Source: an uncultured Ectothiorhodospiraceae bacterium (GTDB lineage: Bacteria; Pseudomonadota; Gammaproteobacteria; UBA6429; Thiohalophilaceae). Taken from it: a stretch of 64,000 nt of DNA. Where the stretch lies: NCBI GenBank assembly GCA_947259575.1, contig CAMYMU010000029.1, positions 1 through 64,000 on the forward strand, in the 5' to 3' direction. The notes below the pieces were generated by a model that did not search any database, had not been told where the DNA came from, and saw only the letters and a list, made by a program, of their open reading frames with translations. Made by a program: the position numbers and the translations under genes. Positions 44,496 to 53,379 of this stretch are shown here, piece by piece (position 1 is the first letter of the stretch; each line of letters starts with the position of its first letter).

Positions 44496-44619
44496 TGAAA
44501 CTTCTCCTTGCTGATCCTCACTACCCTGTAACTATAGTTTGCAATAACGATGAGTGTGATTGATCAGGATCATGCAATGTGGCGTTTCGCTTCCGGGTAC
44601 CGGTTGCCTGTCTATCATG

Positions 44620-44625
44620 TATAAT
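44620..44625 (+). promoter_or_regulatory. Likely -10 box for argG
   Basis: TATAAT preceded by ATG (extended-10-like), about 33 bp before the argG start; no good -35 at 17 bp. Low confidence without mapping. Confidence 0.3.
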
Positions 44626-44652
44626 TCCCTCTCCAAAATTCAGGAGCTCGAA

Positions 44653-45867
44653 ATGTCAGACGTTAAAAAGGTCGTTTTGGCCTATTCTGGTGGGTTAGAT
44701 ACCTCCATTATCTTGAAATGGCTGGAAGATACCTACCACTGTGAGGTGGTCACGTTCACTGCCGATATCGGTCAGGGTGAGGAAGTGGAGCCGGCACGCG
44801 CCAAGGCTGAGGCCATGGGTGTGAAGGAAATCTATATTGAAGATTTACGTGAAGAGTATGCGCGTGATTATGTTTTTCCGATGTTTCGTGCCAACACCAT
44901 CTATGAAGGAGAGTATCTGCTGGGTACGTCGATTGCCCGCCCTTTGATTGCCAAGCGTTTGGTTGAGATTGCTGAGGAGACGGGTGCCGATGCGATTTCA
45001 CATGGTGCGACGGGTAAAGGTAATGACCAGGTTCGTTTTGAACTAGGCGCCTATGCCCTGAGCCCGAATATTCAGGTGATTGCTCCCTGGCGTGAGTGGG
45101 ACCTGAATTCACGTGAGAAGCTGATGGAATATGCAGAACAACATAATATTCCCGTGGATTTCAATAAAGGTAAGAAGTCGCCATATTCTATGGATGCCAA
45201 TTTGCTGCACATTTCTTATGAGGGTGGCATTCTTGAGGATCCTTGGGCGACGGCTGAAGATGATATGTGGCGTTGGACGGTCTCGCCAGAAGATGCGCCC
45301 GATGATGCAACCATACTTGAGCTTGAATACAAGCAAGGCGACATCGTAGCAATCAATGGAAAAACCATGTCTGCCTCAGAAGTGATGGAATATCTGAACC
45401 GCGTTGCCGGTAAAAATGGAATTGGACGTGCGGATATTGTTGAGAACCGTTATGTCGGTATGAAGTCTCGTGGTTGTTATGAGACACCTGCCGGTACCAT
45501 TATGCTCAAGGCGCATCGTGCGATTGAATCACTGACCCTGGATCGCGAAGTTGCTCACCTAAAAGACGAGCTGATGCCTAAATATGCCAACCTGATTTAT
45601 AACGGTTACTGGTGGGCACCCGAGCGGGTGATGATGCAGGAAATGATCGACGCCTCGCAGCAGTCTGTTAATGGCATGGTGCGTGTGAAATTATACAAAG
45701 GCAATGTGATCATTGAAGGGCGCGAGTCGAAGACAGATAGCCTGTTTGATGAGGCGATTGCGACATTTGAAGATGATGCAGGGGCCTATGATCAGAAAGA
45801 TGCAGCCGGCTTTATTAAGCTCAATGCCTTGCGTATGCGAATTGCCGCGCAAAGAAAACATAAATAG
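44653..45867 (+). CDS. argG: Argininosuccinate synthase
   Basis: 404 aa from ATG 44653, which follows AGGAG at 44642-44646. An upstream in-frame start at 44560 would add a leader unlike relatives. It joins citrulline and aspartate using ATP. The P-loop [17 protein letters not shown] is at the N-terminus. [18 protein letters not shown] and [12 protein letters not shown] follow. The sequence runs intact to the C-terminal tail [10 protein letters not shown]. argF/argD are 43 kb away; argH is not seen. Confidence 0.97.
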   Translation: MSDVKKVVLAYSGGLDTSIILKWLEDTYHCEVVTFTADIGQGEEVEPARAKAEAMGVKEIYIEDLREEYARDYVFPMFRANTIYEGEYLLGTSIARPLIAKRLVEIAEETGADAISHGATGKGNDQVRFELGAYALSPNIQVIAPWREWDLNSREKLMEYAEQHNIPVDFNKGKKSPYSMDANLLHISYEGGILEDPWATAEDDMWRWTVSPEDAPDDATILELEYKQGDIVAINGKTMSASEVMEYLNRVAGKNGIGRADIVENRYVGMKSRGCYETPAGTIMLKAHRAIESLTLDREVAHLKDELMPKYANLIYNGYWWAPERVMMQEMIDASQQSVNGMVRVKLYKGNVIIEGRESKTDSLFDEAIATFEDDAGAYDQKDAAGFIKLNALRMRIAAQRKHK

Positions 45868-45887
45868 TAACTAGTTATAATGAAATA

Positions 45888-45918
45888 AAAAGCCGGCTTA
45901 AATAAGCCGGCTTTTTTA
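45888..45918 (+). terminator. Bidirectional terminator between argG and doxX-like gene
   Basis: A 13-bp stem AAAAGCCGGCTTA (45888-45900) and TAAGCCGGCTTTT (45903-45915), flanked by A and T runs on both sides, so it can end argG and the leftward bufferin operon. Confidence 0.9.
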
Positions 45919-45934
45919 TTAGTCTAGTTAAATA

Positions 45935-46540
45935 TCAAGCAGGGTAAAATTTCTGTTTTATCCAGTAATCAATACTGGCATATCGCCCAGCACCCATAAA
46001 GAAGAGTACAAGTAGCATCAAGAAGTATGTAGCTGCGAATTCAATGCCGTTCTTTAATACTGTGATACTTCCATGCTCAGTAATATAGTCGTAATTACTA
46101 TGTTCCTTTAGGATTTCTCTGGCTTTATCTTTTCTTTCAGCCGCGCCTTCAATCTTATCCATACGCCATTCCCAGGGTACGGTGAGAGTCTGTTCTGGCA
46201 GGGCATGCCAGCCATTTTGCCAGTGTGCTGTACCGGCTGCAACGATCATGGTAAACATCAGTGGGATAGCAAACCAACGGGTTGCTAATCCGATGAGAAT
46301 AGCAATGCCGCCTAGAAATTCTGTATAGCCTGCTAACACAGCCATGAGATAAGGTAAGGGCATACCTAGCCCCCAATCAGGGTTACCAAAATAAGCGGCG
46401 GTGTCTTCCAGGTTAGTTATTTTGCCAAAGCCGGCAATAATCAAAATAGGCGCTAGAAATATTCGTAATAGTAGTGGTGCAAGAAAATCGACTTGTTTGG
46501 TCTTGTCGAGCAGACCTTGCATTTGTAAAAAGAAATTCAT
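45935..46540 (-). CDS. bufD: DoxX-family membrane protein of the bufferin operon
   Basis: 201 aa with four membrane segments. LLLRIFLAPILIIAGFGKITNLEDTAAYFG, AVLAGYTEFLGGIAILIGLATRWFAIPLMFTMIVAAGTAHW and a C-terminal helix ATYFLMLLVLFFMGAGRYASIDYW are DoxX hallmarks. DoxX proteins are the usual fourth gene of bufABCD/hvfABCD clusters and may supply oxidising or quinone-linked electron transfer; the exact role is unproven. It lies 38 bp after the DUF2063 gene and ends at a terminator. An insertion of charged residues (~120-150) between the third and fourth helices is present. Confidence 0.88.
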   Translation of the reverse strand: MNFFLQMQGLLDKTKQVDFLAPLLLRIFLAPILIIAGFGKITNLEDTAAYFGNPDWGLGMPLPYLMAVLAGYTEFLGGIAILIGLATRWFAIPLMFTMIVAAGTAHWQNGWHALPEQTLTVPWEWRMDKIEGAAERKDKAREILKEHSNYDYITEHGSITVLKNGIEFAATYFLMLLVLFFMGAGRYASIDYWIKQKFYPA

Positions 46541-46578
46541 GTCTCTCTCCTGTTATTTTTGTAAGGGATTAGACAGGG

Positions 46579-47358
46579 TTATTGAGAATCGTTCACTCCA
46601 ATAATGACACCCCGGTTTTTCAAATCGTATAAAATCTGCAAACCACCCTGAATGACTACATCCGGGTTAGGATGATTGAGTTGCTCAGCAATATGCGTGA
46701 GTATCTGTTTGCTGGTGAGTTGTTTATCTTCGCTCAGCATTTGTAACATAAGTGCGGTAACGGCATTGATTTCCAAAAAATGCACATCGTCCTTTTGATC
46801 GCGATACACCACCAGGTGAGTAGGTTGCTCGCCAGGTTCTTCAGGTAGAAACTCATCAGAGATTTGATGGACAGGGAAACTATATGTCAGAGGCCAGGCG
46901 GTAACCGACAGGACAGGGACACCTTCCAGCAAGTCGGCATAGGTATCGACACCGGTAAAATCATTTTCCATATCAGTGACGCTTAAGGCCAGCTCGACCC
47001 ACTCATAGTGAGCCAGTTCTGCCATGAATGGATAGTCATCTTGCTCAGTCTTTCGCTCATGCATCAGGTATTTGAGAAACTCTCTTGGCATCTCCTGAAA
47101 CAAAGGTGTAGCGGCATGATGATTCTCAAAGTAGTCTCGAATCATTCGATGCCATTTTTCATCAGGGGTGATTTCTCGGAGAACCGGGTAAGCGTTCTGC
47201 ATAAAATCTTCAACATTGTTATATAACAATTCGTTGTAGATGTTCATACGACGTGCTTCGACATCTTCCGGTCGAGGATGTTTTGCCGGATTACGCACAT
47301 GCTGGGTAAAGGCGTACTGGAGTTCTTTAAATGTGGGTTGCTCAGCCTTGCTGTGCAT
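46579..47358 (-). CDS. bufC: DUF2063 bufferin-maturation partner
   Basis: 259 aa. It begins with a DNA-binding-like N-domain of the DUF2063 family (FKELQYAFTQHVRNPAKHPRPEDVEARRMNIYNELLYNNVEDFMQNAYPVLREI). A domain with PLFQEMPREFLKYLM and LAHYEWVELALSV follows, then a C-terminal winged-helix-like part (LTSKQILTHIAEQLNH). In HvfC/BufC it recruits the precursor leader and helps the DUF692 enzyme. It overlaps bufB by 17 bp, which is strong coupling. Confidence 0.92.
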   Translation of the reverse strand: MHSKAEQPTFKELQYAFTQHVRNPAKHPRPEDVEARRMNIYNELLYNNVEDFMQNAYPVLREITPDEKWHRMIRDYFENHHAATPLFQEMPREFLKYLMHERKTEQDDYPFMAELAHYEWVELALSVTDMENDFTGVDTYADLLEGVPVLSVTAWPLTYSFPVHQISDEFLPEEPGEQPTHLVVYRDQKDDVHFLEINAVTALMLQMLSEDKQLTSKQILTHIAEQLNHPNPDVVIQGGLQILYDLKNRGVIIGVNDSQ

Positions 47359-48214
47359 GACTATCTTCTTCTGCTTTCCATTTATCCTGAATGTTATGGA
47401 TGGTGTCTATTTCTTCTAATAATTCAGGAATAGGCGGGATATTGAAGTCCCGTTCGAGAAGCGTGGGAATCACGCCATACATTTCATATGTTTTGTCGAG
47501 CAGATCCCAGACTGGATCAATTACATCTGCACCGTGGGTATCGACTTTAAGATCATCAGCCTCATCGTAATGTCCAGCGATATGAATATAGGCAATCCGC
47601 TCTTCCGGAATCGCCTTTAAATACTCGAGTGGGTCGTAATCATGATTAATGCTGTTGACATATATGTTGTTCACATCGAGTAGCAACTGACAGTCAGCTT
47701 CAGTCAAGACTGCATTTAGAAAGTCGATCTCTTCCATTTGCTTACCTGGGGCCGCGTAATATGACACGTTCTCCATAGCAATGGGTTGTTCGAGAATATC
47801 CTGAACACGTCGGATGCGATCTGCGACGTAATGGATAGCTTCTTCAGTAAAAGGGATAGGCATCAGGTCATAGAGATGACCATCGTCACTACAGTAACTC
47901 AGATGCTCACTGTAAAGACGAATCTCATGGTCTTTCAAAAAGCGTTTGAGTTTATGCAGAAATGCTTCATCAAGTGGAGCAGGTGACCCGATCGACAGGG
48001 ATAGTCCATGACAAACAAAGTCGTGTTGCTCTGTGAATTTGCGGAATAACTTACCCTGATGGCCACCGACGCCGATCCAGTTTTCGGGAGCCACTTCAAG
48101 AAAGTTAACCTGCGAAGGAAAGGAGTCTGCGAGCGGGCGCATAATGTCCCGCCGCAGACCGAGTCCTGCGCCATGAAAACGATATGGATTGTTTTTCCGA
48201 TGTTGAGTTTTCAT
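47342..48214 (-). CDS. bufB: DUF692 multinuclear-iron peptide-modifying enzyme
   Basis: 290 aa TIM-barrel of the MbnB/HvfB/BufB group (PF05114). Iron-ligand regions are visible: GAGLGLRRDIMRPL, NFLEVAPENWIGVGG, CHGLSLSIGSPAPLDE, YSEHLSYCSD, MENVSYYA, LLLDVNNIYVNS, YIHIAGHYD, DTHGADVIDPVWDLL and LLERDFNIPP. Related enzymes oxidise cysteines of a peptide to oxazolone/thioamide or thiooxazole groups that bind copper. It is 19 bp from the precursor gene, in the same direction. Confidence 0.95.
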   Translation of the reverse strand: MKTQHRKNNPYRFHGAGLGLRRDIMRPLADSFPSQVNFLEVAPENWIGVGGHQGKLFRKFTEQHDFVCHGLSLSIGSPAPLDEAFLHKLKRFLKDHEIRLYSEHLSYCSDDGHLYDLMPIPFTEEAIHYVADRIRRVQDILEQPIAMENVSYYAAPGKQMEEIDFLNAVLTEADCQLLLDVNNIYVNSINHDYDPLEYLKAIPEERIAYIHIAGHYDEADDLKVDTHGADVIDPVWDLLDKTYEMYGVIPTLLERDFNIPPIPELLEEIDTIHNIQDKWKAEEDSHAQQG

Positions 48215-48233
48215 GGATGCTTAGCTCGCGTGA

Positions 48234-48566
48234 TTAGCTCTTGCCACCACATTTGCCTTCGCCGCACTTACCTTCTTTCTTGTCTTTTTTCTTATCGTCG
48301 CCGCACTTACCTTCGCCGCACTTACCTTCGCCGCACTTACCGTCTTTCTTTTTAGAGTCGGATTTTTTACCTTCGCCGCATTTGCCTTCGCCGCACTTAC
48401 CGTCTTTGCCAGCAACTTGCATGTAACCGCTTTCAAGTTCGCTCATTGCAAACGGGTTATCACCAGCGGGTGCTGCAGAAGCGATGTTGCTTGCTGCCAT
48501 AGATACCGCAAAGGTTGCACCGATAGCAATTGATAAAGGTTTTAAGATTTTAGTTTCTTTAGACAT
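48234..48566 (-). CDS. bufA: Bufferin/HvfA-type RiPP precursor with EGKCG repeats
   Basis: 110 aa. Residues 1-32 are a signal peptide (leader SIAIGATFAVSMAASNIASA). A linker with ESGYMQVAGK follows, then a repeat region with Cys58, 63, 78, 83, 88, 101 and 106, each in a KCG context. Five are EGKCG and two are DGKCG. This motif is the substrate of DUF692/DUF2063 enzymes, giving modified copper-chelating peptides exported to the periplasm. Lysine-rich spacers (KKSDSKKK, DDKKKDKK) divide the repeats into groups of 2, 3 and 2. The DNA is a run of 15-bp units, prone to slippage. GGAGAG lies before the ATG. Confidence 0.93.
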   Translation of the reverse strand: MSKETKILKPLSIAIGATFAVSMAASNIASAAPAGDNPFAMSELESGYMQVAGKDGKCGEGKCGEGKKSDSKKKDGKCGEGKCGEGKCGDDKKKDKKEGKCGEGKCGGKS

Positions 48567-48658
48567 TGTCGTTCTCTCCGTAGTTAGGAATAATTAGCCA
48601 TCCCCTTATAAAAATCCTGTTACGCGTCAGGGATAGCCAATATACGCTTCAGGCAGGT

Positions 48659-48672
48659 GGTTGGATTCAACC
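48659..48672. promoter_or_regulatory. Palindrome upstream of the bufferin operon
   Basis: GGTTG GATT CAACC, about 90 bp upstream of the bufA start, within the 247-bp gap to nth's 3' end. It may be an operator for a metal-responsive or ECF-linked regulator; nothing else is clear there except the promoter-like A+T-rich stretch beyond it. Confidence 0.25.
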
Positions 48673-48813
48673 AAAACTCTTGTTGTTCAAACTTATATGC
48701 TTTGAATATCGATTTTAAGTAAAGTTCACACAAAATATAGACGCAATTGTAAGATTTTATAGAAATGTTATGACTTGATTCACAAGTCGTTCAGATTTCT
48801 GCTAACAGGCGCC

Positions 48814-49449
48814 CTATTCGGTTGTTTTTTCCTCAAACGGGCAGAGATCTTCCAGTACACAGCTGCCACATCGCGGTTTCCTTGCTATACACGTATAGCG
48901 CCCATGCAAGATCAGCCAGTGATGGGCATCTTGCATATAAGCATTAGGGACATTTTTAAGGAGGTTTTGTTCCACCTCGAGGACATTTTTACCAGGGGCG
49001 ATGCCAAGCCGGTTGCTAACCCGGAAGATATGGGTATCAACGGCGATGGTGGGTTGTCCAAAGGCGGTGTTAAGAATCACGTTTGCAGTCTTCCTGCCGA
49101 CGCCAGGCAACGCCTCCAGCGCTTTGCGTTCTTCCGGGACTTTGCCCTTGTGCTCATCCAGCAGGATCTTACAGGTCTTAATGACATTTTTCGCCTTGGT
49201 ATTAAATAGGCCGATGGTCTTAATATGTTTTTTAACTCCAGACTCTTTGAGGTCGAGCATTTTCCGGGGAGTGCCAGCGACCTTGAACAGTTCTTTGGTG
49301 GCCTTGTTAACGCTTTTGTCTGTAGCCTGAGCCGATAACATTACGGCGATAAGCAACTGGAAGGGAGTTTTGTATTCAAGCTCGGTAGTGGGGGCGGGAT
49401 TATGCTTTTTTAGACGTGAAAATATCTTGCTTATAGTCGCCTTATCCAT
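48814..49449 (-). CDS. nth: Endonuclease III
   Basis: 211 aa. It is a DNA glycosylase/AP lyase that removes oxidised pyrimidines. The helix-hairpin-helix LPGVGRKTANVILNTAFGQ carries the catalytic Lys, with Asp in IAVDTHIFRVSNRLG. The [4Fe-4S] loop is CIARKPRCGSCVLEDLC (Cys-X6-Cys-X2-Cys-X5-Cys). It normally ends the rsxABCDGE operon; here one other gene intervenes. Confidence 0.97.
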   Translation of the reverse strand: MDKATISKIFSRLKKHNPAPTTELEYKTPFQLLIAVMLSAQATDKSVNKATKELFKVAGTPRKMLDLKESGVKKHIKTIGLFNTKAKNVIKTCKILLDEHKGKVPEERKALEALPGVGRKTANVILNTAFGQPTIAVDTHIFRVSNRLGIAPGKNVLEVEQNLLKNVPNAYMQDAHHWLILHGRYTCIARKPRCGSCVLEDLCPFEEKTTE

Positions 49450-49515
49450 GTAGTTCCCAATTGCGCTGACTTTATATATTAAGAGAGTGGATTCTAGTGT
49501 GGATTGAGGGTTGGA

Positions 49516-50949
49516 TCAAACTACACCAGACAGATTCTGGTTTTGCTCAAGTATGGAATTAAACAGAGTGATATCATTCTGGCTAAATTGAATCTCTGGG
49601 TGGGTTTGGTGCTTACTGATCCATCGTTCTAGCTGATTGAGTTTCATGACATGACATTGTAAACGAGCAGTGCCGATAGCCATGTTTAAATTAGCTTCGT
49701 CTTTACTATAAATCACCAGGCTAGTGATGGGCCAACGGGTGAGATTGTGAGTGACCAGCAGGGTACTCAGTGATGACTTAGCGAGCTTGGCCTGAAGGCA
49801 AGGGTTCTTTAACTCAAAGGCGTCATCACCTAGATACTGATACCAGATGGGATCACCACTATAAGTGATTTCACCCTGTTCATGTTTTTCGCTTATAGCC
49901 AGCAGACCAATCCCTTTACATAAGACCAGTGCATCTAGTGGGATATTCGCATCAGTAATCGGTAAGCGCGAGCGCGGATAAAAGGCATCGATTTTGCGAT
50001 AAACCAGTTGTTCAAGATGACGAATCAGGGGTGTCGTATAGATAGAATCATTGCTGACGATCTCGGACACTTCGATACCAGTATCACCTTGAAAGCGCGA
50101 TCTTGTGCGCGACATTTTCTTAAGCCACTTATGAAACTCATGCAGCATATGTTTAGCCACGGCTTCACTACGTTGTTGCTTGCTATTGGTTGAGCTCTGG
50201 GTCAAGAAGCGCAGTTCCACCATGATTTTGTCGCGTTCACCTGGGTTGGTCCCGGCGAGGATGGCAGAGATATAGTTTGGGTGACGATGAGCAGTTTGTA
50301 GCTTGATCGATTGTTTCTGTACTTTGCAGAGCGGGCTACGTGAGTGATACGACCAAATTTCTATGCTCTCTGCACAATCGTGAAATAAAAGCTGTGAATT
50401 AGCCTTTAGATTAGATGCTGGCAAACCTGATGCGTAGTGAGCATGGTAAAAGACTCGTCCAATATGCCCTGAGGTGATTGCTGCCAAAACAAAGTGCTCA
50501 GGGATAATTCGCGAACCACAACGGCCAACGACTTCATCGATCCAGGTGAGAGCATAGTTGTGGTAATCATAAAAAAAGTCAAAATGTTTAACAATGTTGC
50601 GAAGATAACGTCTGTGACCATATTTAGCGCGATAAAATAAGGCTGCCTTATAAAAGTCATGCGCGAGCTGACTATTGTTGTCGAGAGCTTGTGAATCAAT
50701 ATCATGAAAGCGCTGGTAAAACTTTACCGGTTTACGCGATAAGATCTGCCAGAATATTAATGTAATGATGATGGCTACACTAAATAGCGCGTAATAAAAA
50801 TAGGTAGGATTATTTTGATATAGTGTTGAGATTAACTGCTGGTCAATCTGTCCAGACTGATACTGTTCCAGTAGTAATGAGATATTAATAAGACCAGCGG
50901 CCGCTAAACCGACGAGTAATAATTTTATAGCAATGGCGGATAAACGCAT
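49516..50949 (-). CDS. Two-helix membrane protein with NERD-like C-domain, unknown
   Basis: 477 aa, no family recognised with certainty. Helices lie at about 7-24 and 52-70, then a large cytoplasmic part. The segment LVLCKGIGLLAISEKHEQGEITYSGDPIW followed by NPCLQAKLAKSSLSTLL resembles a nuclease-related NERD domain, but the usual VIETK is ISEK, so catalysis is doubtful. Two regions rich in His, Tyr and Arg precede it (YRAKYGHRRYLRNIVKHFDFFYDYHNY). It lies between rsxE and nth on the same strand, an uncommon insertion in the rsx-nth order. Confidence 0.6.
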   Translation of the reverse strand: MRLSAIAIKLLLVGLAAAGLINISLLLEQYQSGQIDQQLISTLYQNNPTYFYYALFSVAIIITLIFWQILSRKPVKFYQRFHDIDSQALDNNSQLAHDFYKAALFYRAKYGHRRYLRNIVKHFDFFYDYHNYALTWIDEVVGRCGSRIIPEHFVLAAITSGHIGRVFYHAHYASGLPASNLKANSQLLFHDCAESIEIWSYHSRSPLCKVQKQSIKLQTAHRHPNYISAILAGTNPGERDKIMVELRFLTQSSTNSKQQRSEAVAKHMLHEFHKWLKKMSRTRSRFQGDTGIEVSEIVSNDSIYTTPLIRHLEQLVYRKIDAFYPRSRLPITDANIPLDALVLCKGIGLLAISEKHEQGEITYSGDPIWYQYLGDDAFELKNPCLQAKLAKSSLSTLLVTHNLTRWPITSLVIYSKDEANLNMAIGTARLQCHVMKLNQLERWISKHQTHPEIQFSQNDITLFNSILEQNQNLSGVV

Positions 50950-51031
50950 GACACAGGTTCCATTCCGTTTTTATTATTGTTCCTTATTTTCAGGCGAGTT
51001 TAGGGGTTATGTCATAAAGATGAAATAACTT

Positions 51032-51703
51032 TTATGTTGCAGTTTGTGGCAGGCCGTCGCTAACTTTTTGTTTTAGGCGATTATCAATTACATTTTTTAA
51101 GGCAATAATGAGTCCAAGACCAATAAATGCCCCGGGAGGTAAGATGGTGAGCAGGAAGCCGTCATAGTTTTCAAATACGGTTATTTGTAGCCAGTGTGCA
51201 CCTTCTCCAAACAATAGATTCATTTGCTGGAACAATGTGCCGAATCCGATGAGCTCGCGGAAGGCACCAAGGATGACCAGGACCACTGTAAAACCCAGTC
51301 CCATAAAAAATCCATCCAGGCTGGATTGAAAAACGTTGTTCTTTGATGCAAAGGCTTCAGCCCTTGCGATGATGACACAGTTAGTTGTAATCAAGGCTAC
51401 GAACAAACCGATGATTAAGTAAAGATCATAAAAGAATGCCTGCATTAAAATCTTGATTATGGTCACGGCAACTGCAATTACAACTACAAAGACAGGAATC
51501 CGAATTTCATCACGCACATACTTACGAATCAGTGACACCGTTGCATTTGAGACTACAAGCACTAACATTGTTGCAATGCCTAAGCCGAGCGCATTAACAA
51601 CGGTACTGGAGACCGCCAGTAACGGGCAAAGCCCAAGTAGTTGCACGGTGGCTGGATTGTTTTTCCAGAGACCGTTGTTAATGATGTCTTTATATGCACT
51701 CAT
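51032..51703 (-). CDS. rsxE: Rnf/Rsx complex subunit E
   Basis: 223 aa with six helices. [49 protein letters not shown] and [51 protein letters not shown] are the RsxE/RnfE signatures; the Cys in TTNC and GLCPL may hold a cluster between the A and E subunits, as shown in structures. It is last in rsxABCDGE and 3 bp from rsxG. Confidence 0.96.
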   Translation of the reverse strand: MSAYKDIINNGLWKNNPATVQLLGLCPLLAVSSTVVNALGLGIATMLVLVVSNATVSLIRKYVRDEIRIPVFVVVIAVAVTIIKILMQAFFYDLYLIIGLFVALITTNCVIIARAEAFASKNNVFQSSLDGFFMGLGFTVVLVILGAFRELIGFGTLFQQMNLLFGEGAHWLQITVFENYDGFLLTILPPGAFIGLGLIIALKNVIDNRLKQKVSDGLPQTAT

Positions 51704-51706
51704 AAT

Positions 51707-52321
51707 TTAATTGAACAAACTCTTTTGGTTAACTTTGAAATACTCTAATACATTATAGGTGACTTTTACAACGGCGCGCGAGGTGATGGTGGCACTGGTG
51801 ATTTGATCAAACTCACCGCCGTCACGACGAACTCGCCAGTTCCTTGGTTCTGGTTTATCCAGTGATTTATCTTCGAAAATATTAATCCAGTCAGATTTAT
51901 TTGCTTCGATAGCATCCCCCAGTCCGGGTGTCTCCAGGTGTTCGGTGACACGCACGCCAGCCAGACTGCCGTCGAGGTTAACTGCGACTAACAGGCGAAT
52001 CTTTCCGCTATAACCGTCTGGTGCAATACATTCGATAATGGCGGCTACTGGTTTGTTATTTTTACGTGCACGATAGACGGTCATATCCGCATCTCGTGCT
52101 AATAACGCATCCCTGACAATTTTGGTGTCAGTATTGAGATCATTGTCATGCATATCTGGTGGGATGAGTTCATGCAGTTTCCGCAATTTATAATCACGTT
52201 TATTATCTACAATACGCTGCTCGGTTTTTTCGAAAGTAAAAGCAACAATGGCGGTACCGGCAATCGTGAAGATGCCAAGAAAGACAGCGTTGATAAACAT
52301 GTTTTTACTTATTGATGTCAT
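51707..52321 (-). CDS. rsxG: Rnf/Rsx complex subunit G (covalent FMN)
   Basis: 204 aa. An N-terminal anchor helix (MFINAVFLGIFTIAGTAIVAFTF) is followed by the periplasmic FMN-binding domain, with GYSGKIRLLVAVNLDGSLAGVRVTEHLETPGLGD and the ApbE flavinylation site ITSATITSRAVV (Thr in SATITS). It is part of the ion-pumping NAD+:ferredoxin oxidoreductase. It is preceded by rsxD with a 20-bp gap. Confidence 0.95.
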   Translation of the reverse strand: MTSISKNMFINAVFLGIFTIAGTAIVAFTFEKTEQRIVDNKRDYKLRKLHELIPPDMHDNDLNTDTKIVRDALLARDADMTVYRARKNNKPVAAIIECIAPDGYSGKIRLLVAVNLDGSLAGVRVTEHLETPGLGDAIEANKSDWINIFEDKSLDKPEPRNWRVRRDGGEFDQITSATITSRAVVKVTYNVLEYFKVNQKSLFN

Positions 52322-52341
52322 GCGTGTCTCTTAATCATTGC

Positions 52342-53379
52342 TTAATCTTCAAGGTCATGTCCAAACACACGGGGCTGTGTGTAATGATCAATAGTAGGTA
52401 CAGCGATGTTCATTAATAAAACACCAAAGGCAACTCCATCAGGATAATTGCCCCAGGTGCGAATCACATAGGTAATGATACCAATTCCGATGCCATACAC
52501 AATCCGGCCGCGCGGTGTCGTGCTTGCGCTGACTGGATCGGTTGCGATAAAGAAGGCACCAATCATGGTGGCACCACCTAATAAATGAAAGAGTGGATCA
52601 GGATGAATCTGATCGTTAACTAAATAAGCGATACTGGATAGTAAGGCAAGTGTACCAAGCATGGCGACTGGAATATGCCAGGTAATGACTCGTTTATAAA
52701 TTAAGAACAAGCCTCCAAGCAGGAACATCAGACTGATCCAGTCCCAACCTGTGCCAAAGTAGCCACTTAGTTGTACAAAGCTATTCTCAATCTCTTCAAT
52801 ACTCTTGCCGAGTCCAGTCTGGACTTCAACGATATCAAGCGGTGTCGCCTGGGTTAACATGTCATAACTTGTGTCTGCGGGTAATTCGTTAAACAAGTTA
52901 TAACCAAGGTTGTCGCTAAAGCTCATACTATAAGCTTGATCGCTTTGTGCCGGCAGCCACGCCGTCATTTGTTTTGGGAAGGCGATCAATAAGACTGCGT
53001 AGCCAGCCATGGCAGGGTTAAAGGGGTTGTAACCTAAGCCACCGTATAAATGCTTGGCGATGATAATGGCAAAGGCGGTGGCCAATACCGGGATCCACCA
53101 TGGCAGTATTGGAGGTAAGGCGAATGCGATTAATAGTGCAGTGACCAGCGCACTGCCATCGGTTAAAAAAGGGAGTAAAGGTCGTTTACGTAAACGCAAC
53201 ATCGCTGCTTCGCAGCTAAAGGCGGTGAATAAACAAATTGTCGCATTGATGAGAATGCCCCAACCAAAGAAGTGAATGTAGGCAACCATCGCCGGGACCA
53301 TAGCGGCAACCACAAGTAACATAACCCTGGTTACACTGTTTGTGAAGAGTGTATGCGGTGACGTATGTAGGCTACTCAC
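52342..53379 (-). CDS. rsxD: Rnf/Rsx complex subunit D (covalent FMN)
   Basis: 345 aa, about nine helices. The sequence GGLGYNPFNPAMAGYAVLLIAFPKQMTAWLP and the flavin-attachment region FFIATDPVSASTTPRGRIVYG (Thr in SAST) are diagnostic. It starts with GTG, whose GTGA overlaps the rsxC stop, so it is coupled in translation. Confidence 0.95.
   Translation of the reverse strand: MSSLHTSPHTLFTNSVTRVMLLVVAAMVPAMVAYIHFFGWGILINATICLFTAFSCEAAMLRLRKRPLLPFLTDGSALVTALLIAFALPPILPWWIPVLATAFAIIIAKHLYGGLGYNPFNPAMAGYAVLLIAFPKQMTAWLPAQSDQAYSMSFSDNLGYNLFNELPADTSYDMLTQATPLDIVEVQTGLGKSIEEIENSFVQLSGYFGTGWDWISLMFLLGGLFLIYKRVITWHIPVAMLGTLALLSSIAYLVNDQIHPDPLFHLLGGATMIGAFFIATDPVSASTTPRGRIVYGIGIGIITYVIRTWGNYPDGVAFGVLLMNIAVPTIDHYTQPRVFGHDLED

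Noticed and set aside
44560-44652. 31-residue N-terminal extension of ArgG
   Set aside because: Unlike relatives, and the AGGAG site precedes the internal ATG at 44653.
48241-48400. Short repeats that look like a CRISPR array
   Set aside because: The units are 15 bp, contiguous, in frame with a protein, and have no unique spacers.
48241-48426. Plus-strand Pro/His/Leu-rich 61-aa frame
   Set aside because: Antisense of the EGKCG repeat region of bufA; its repetitive translation follows from the 15-bp repeats.
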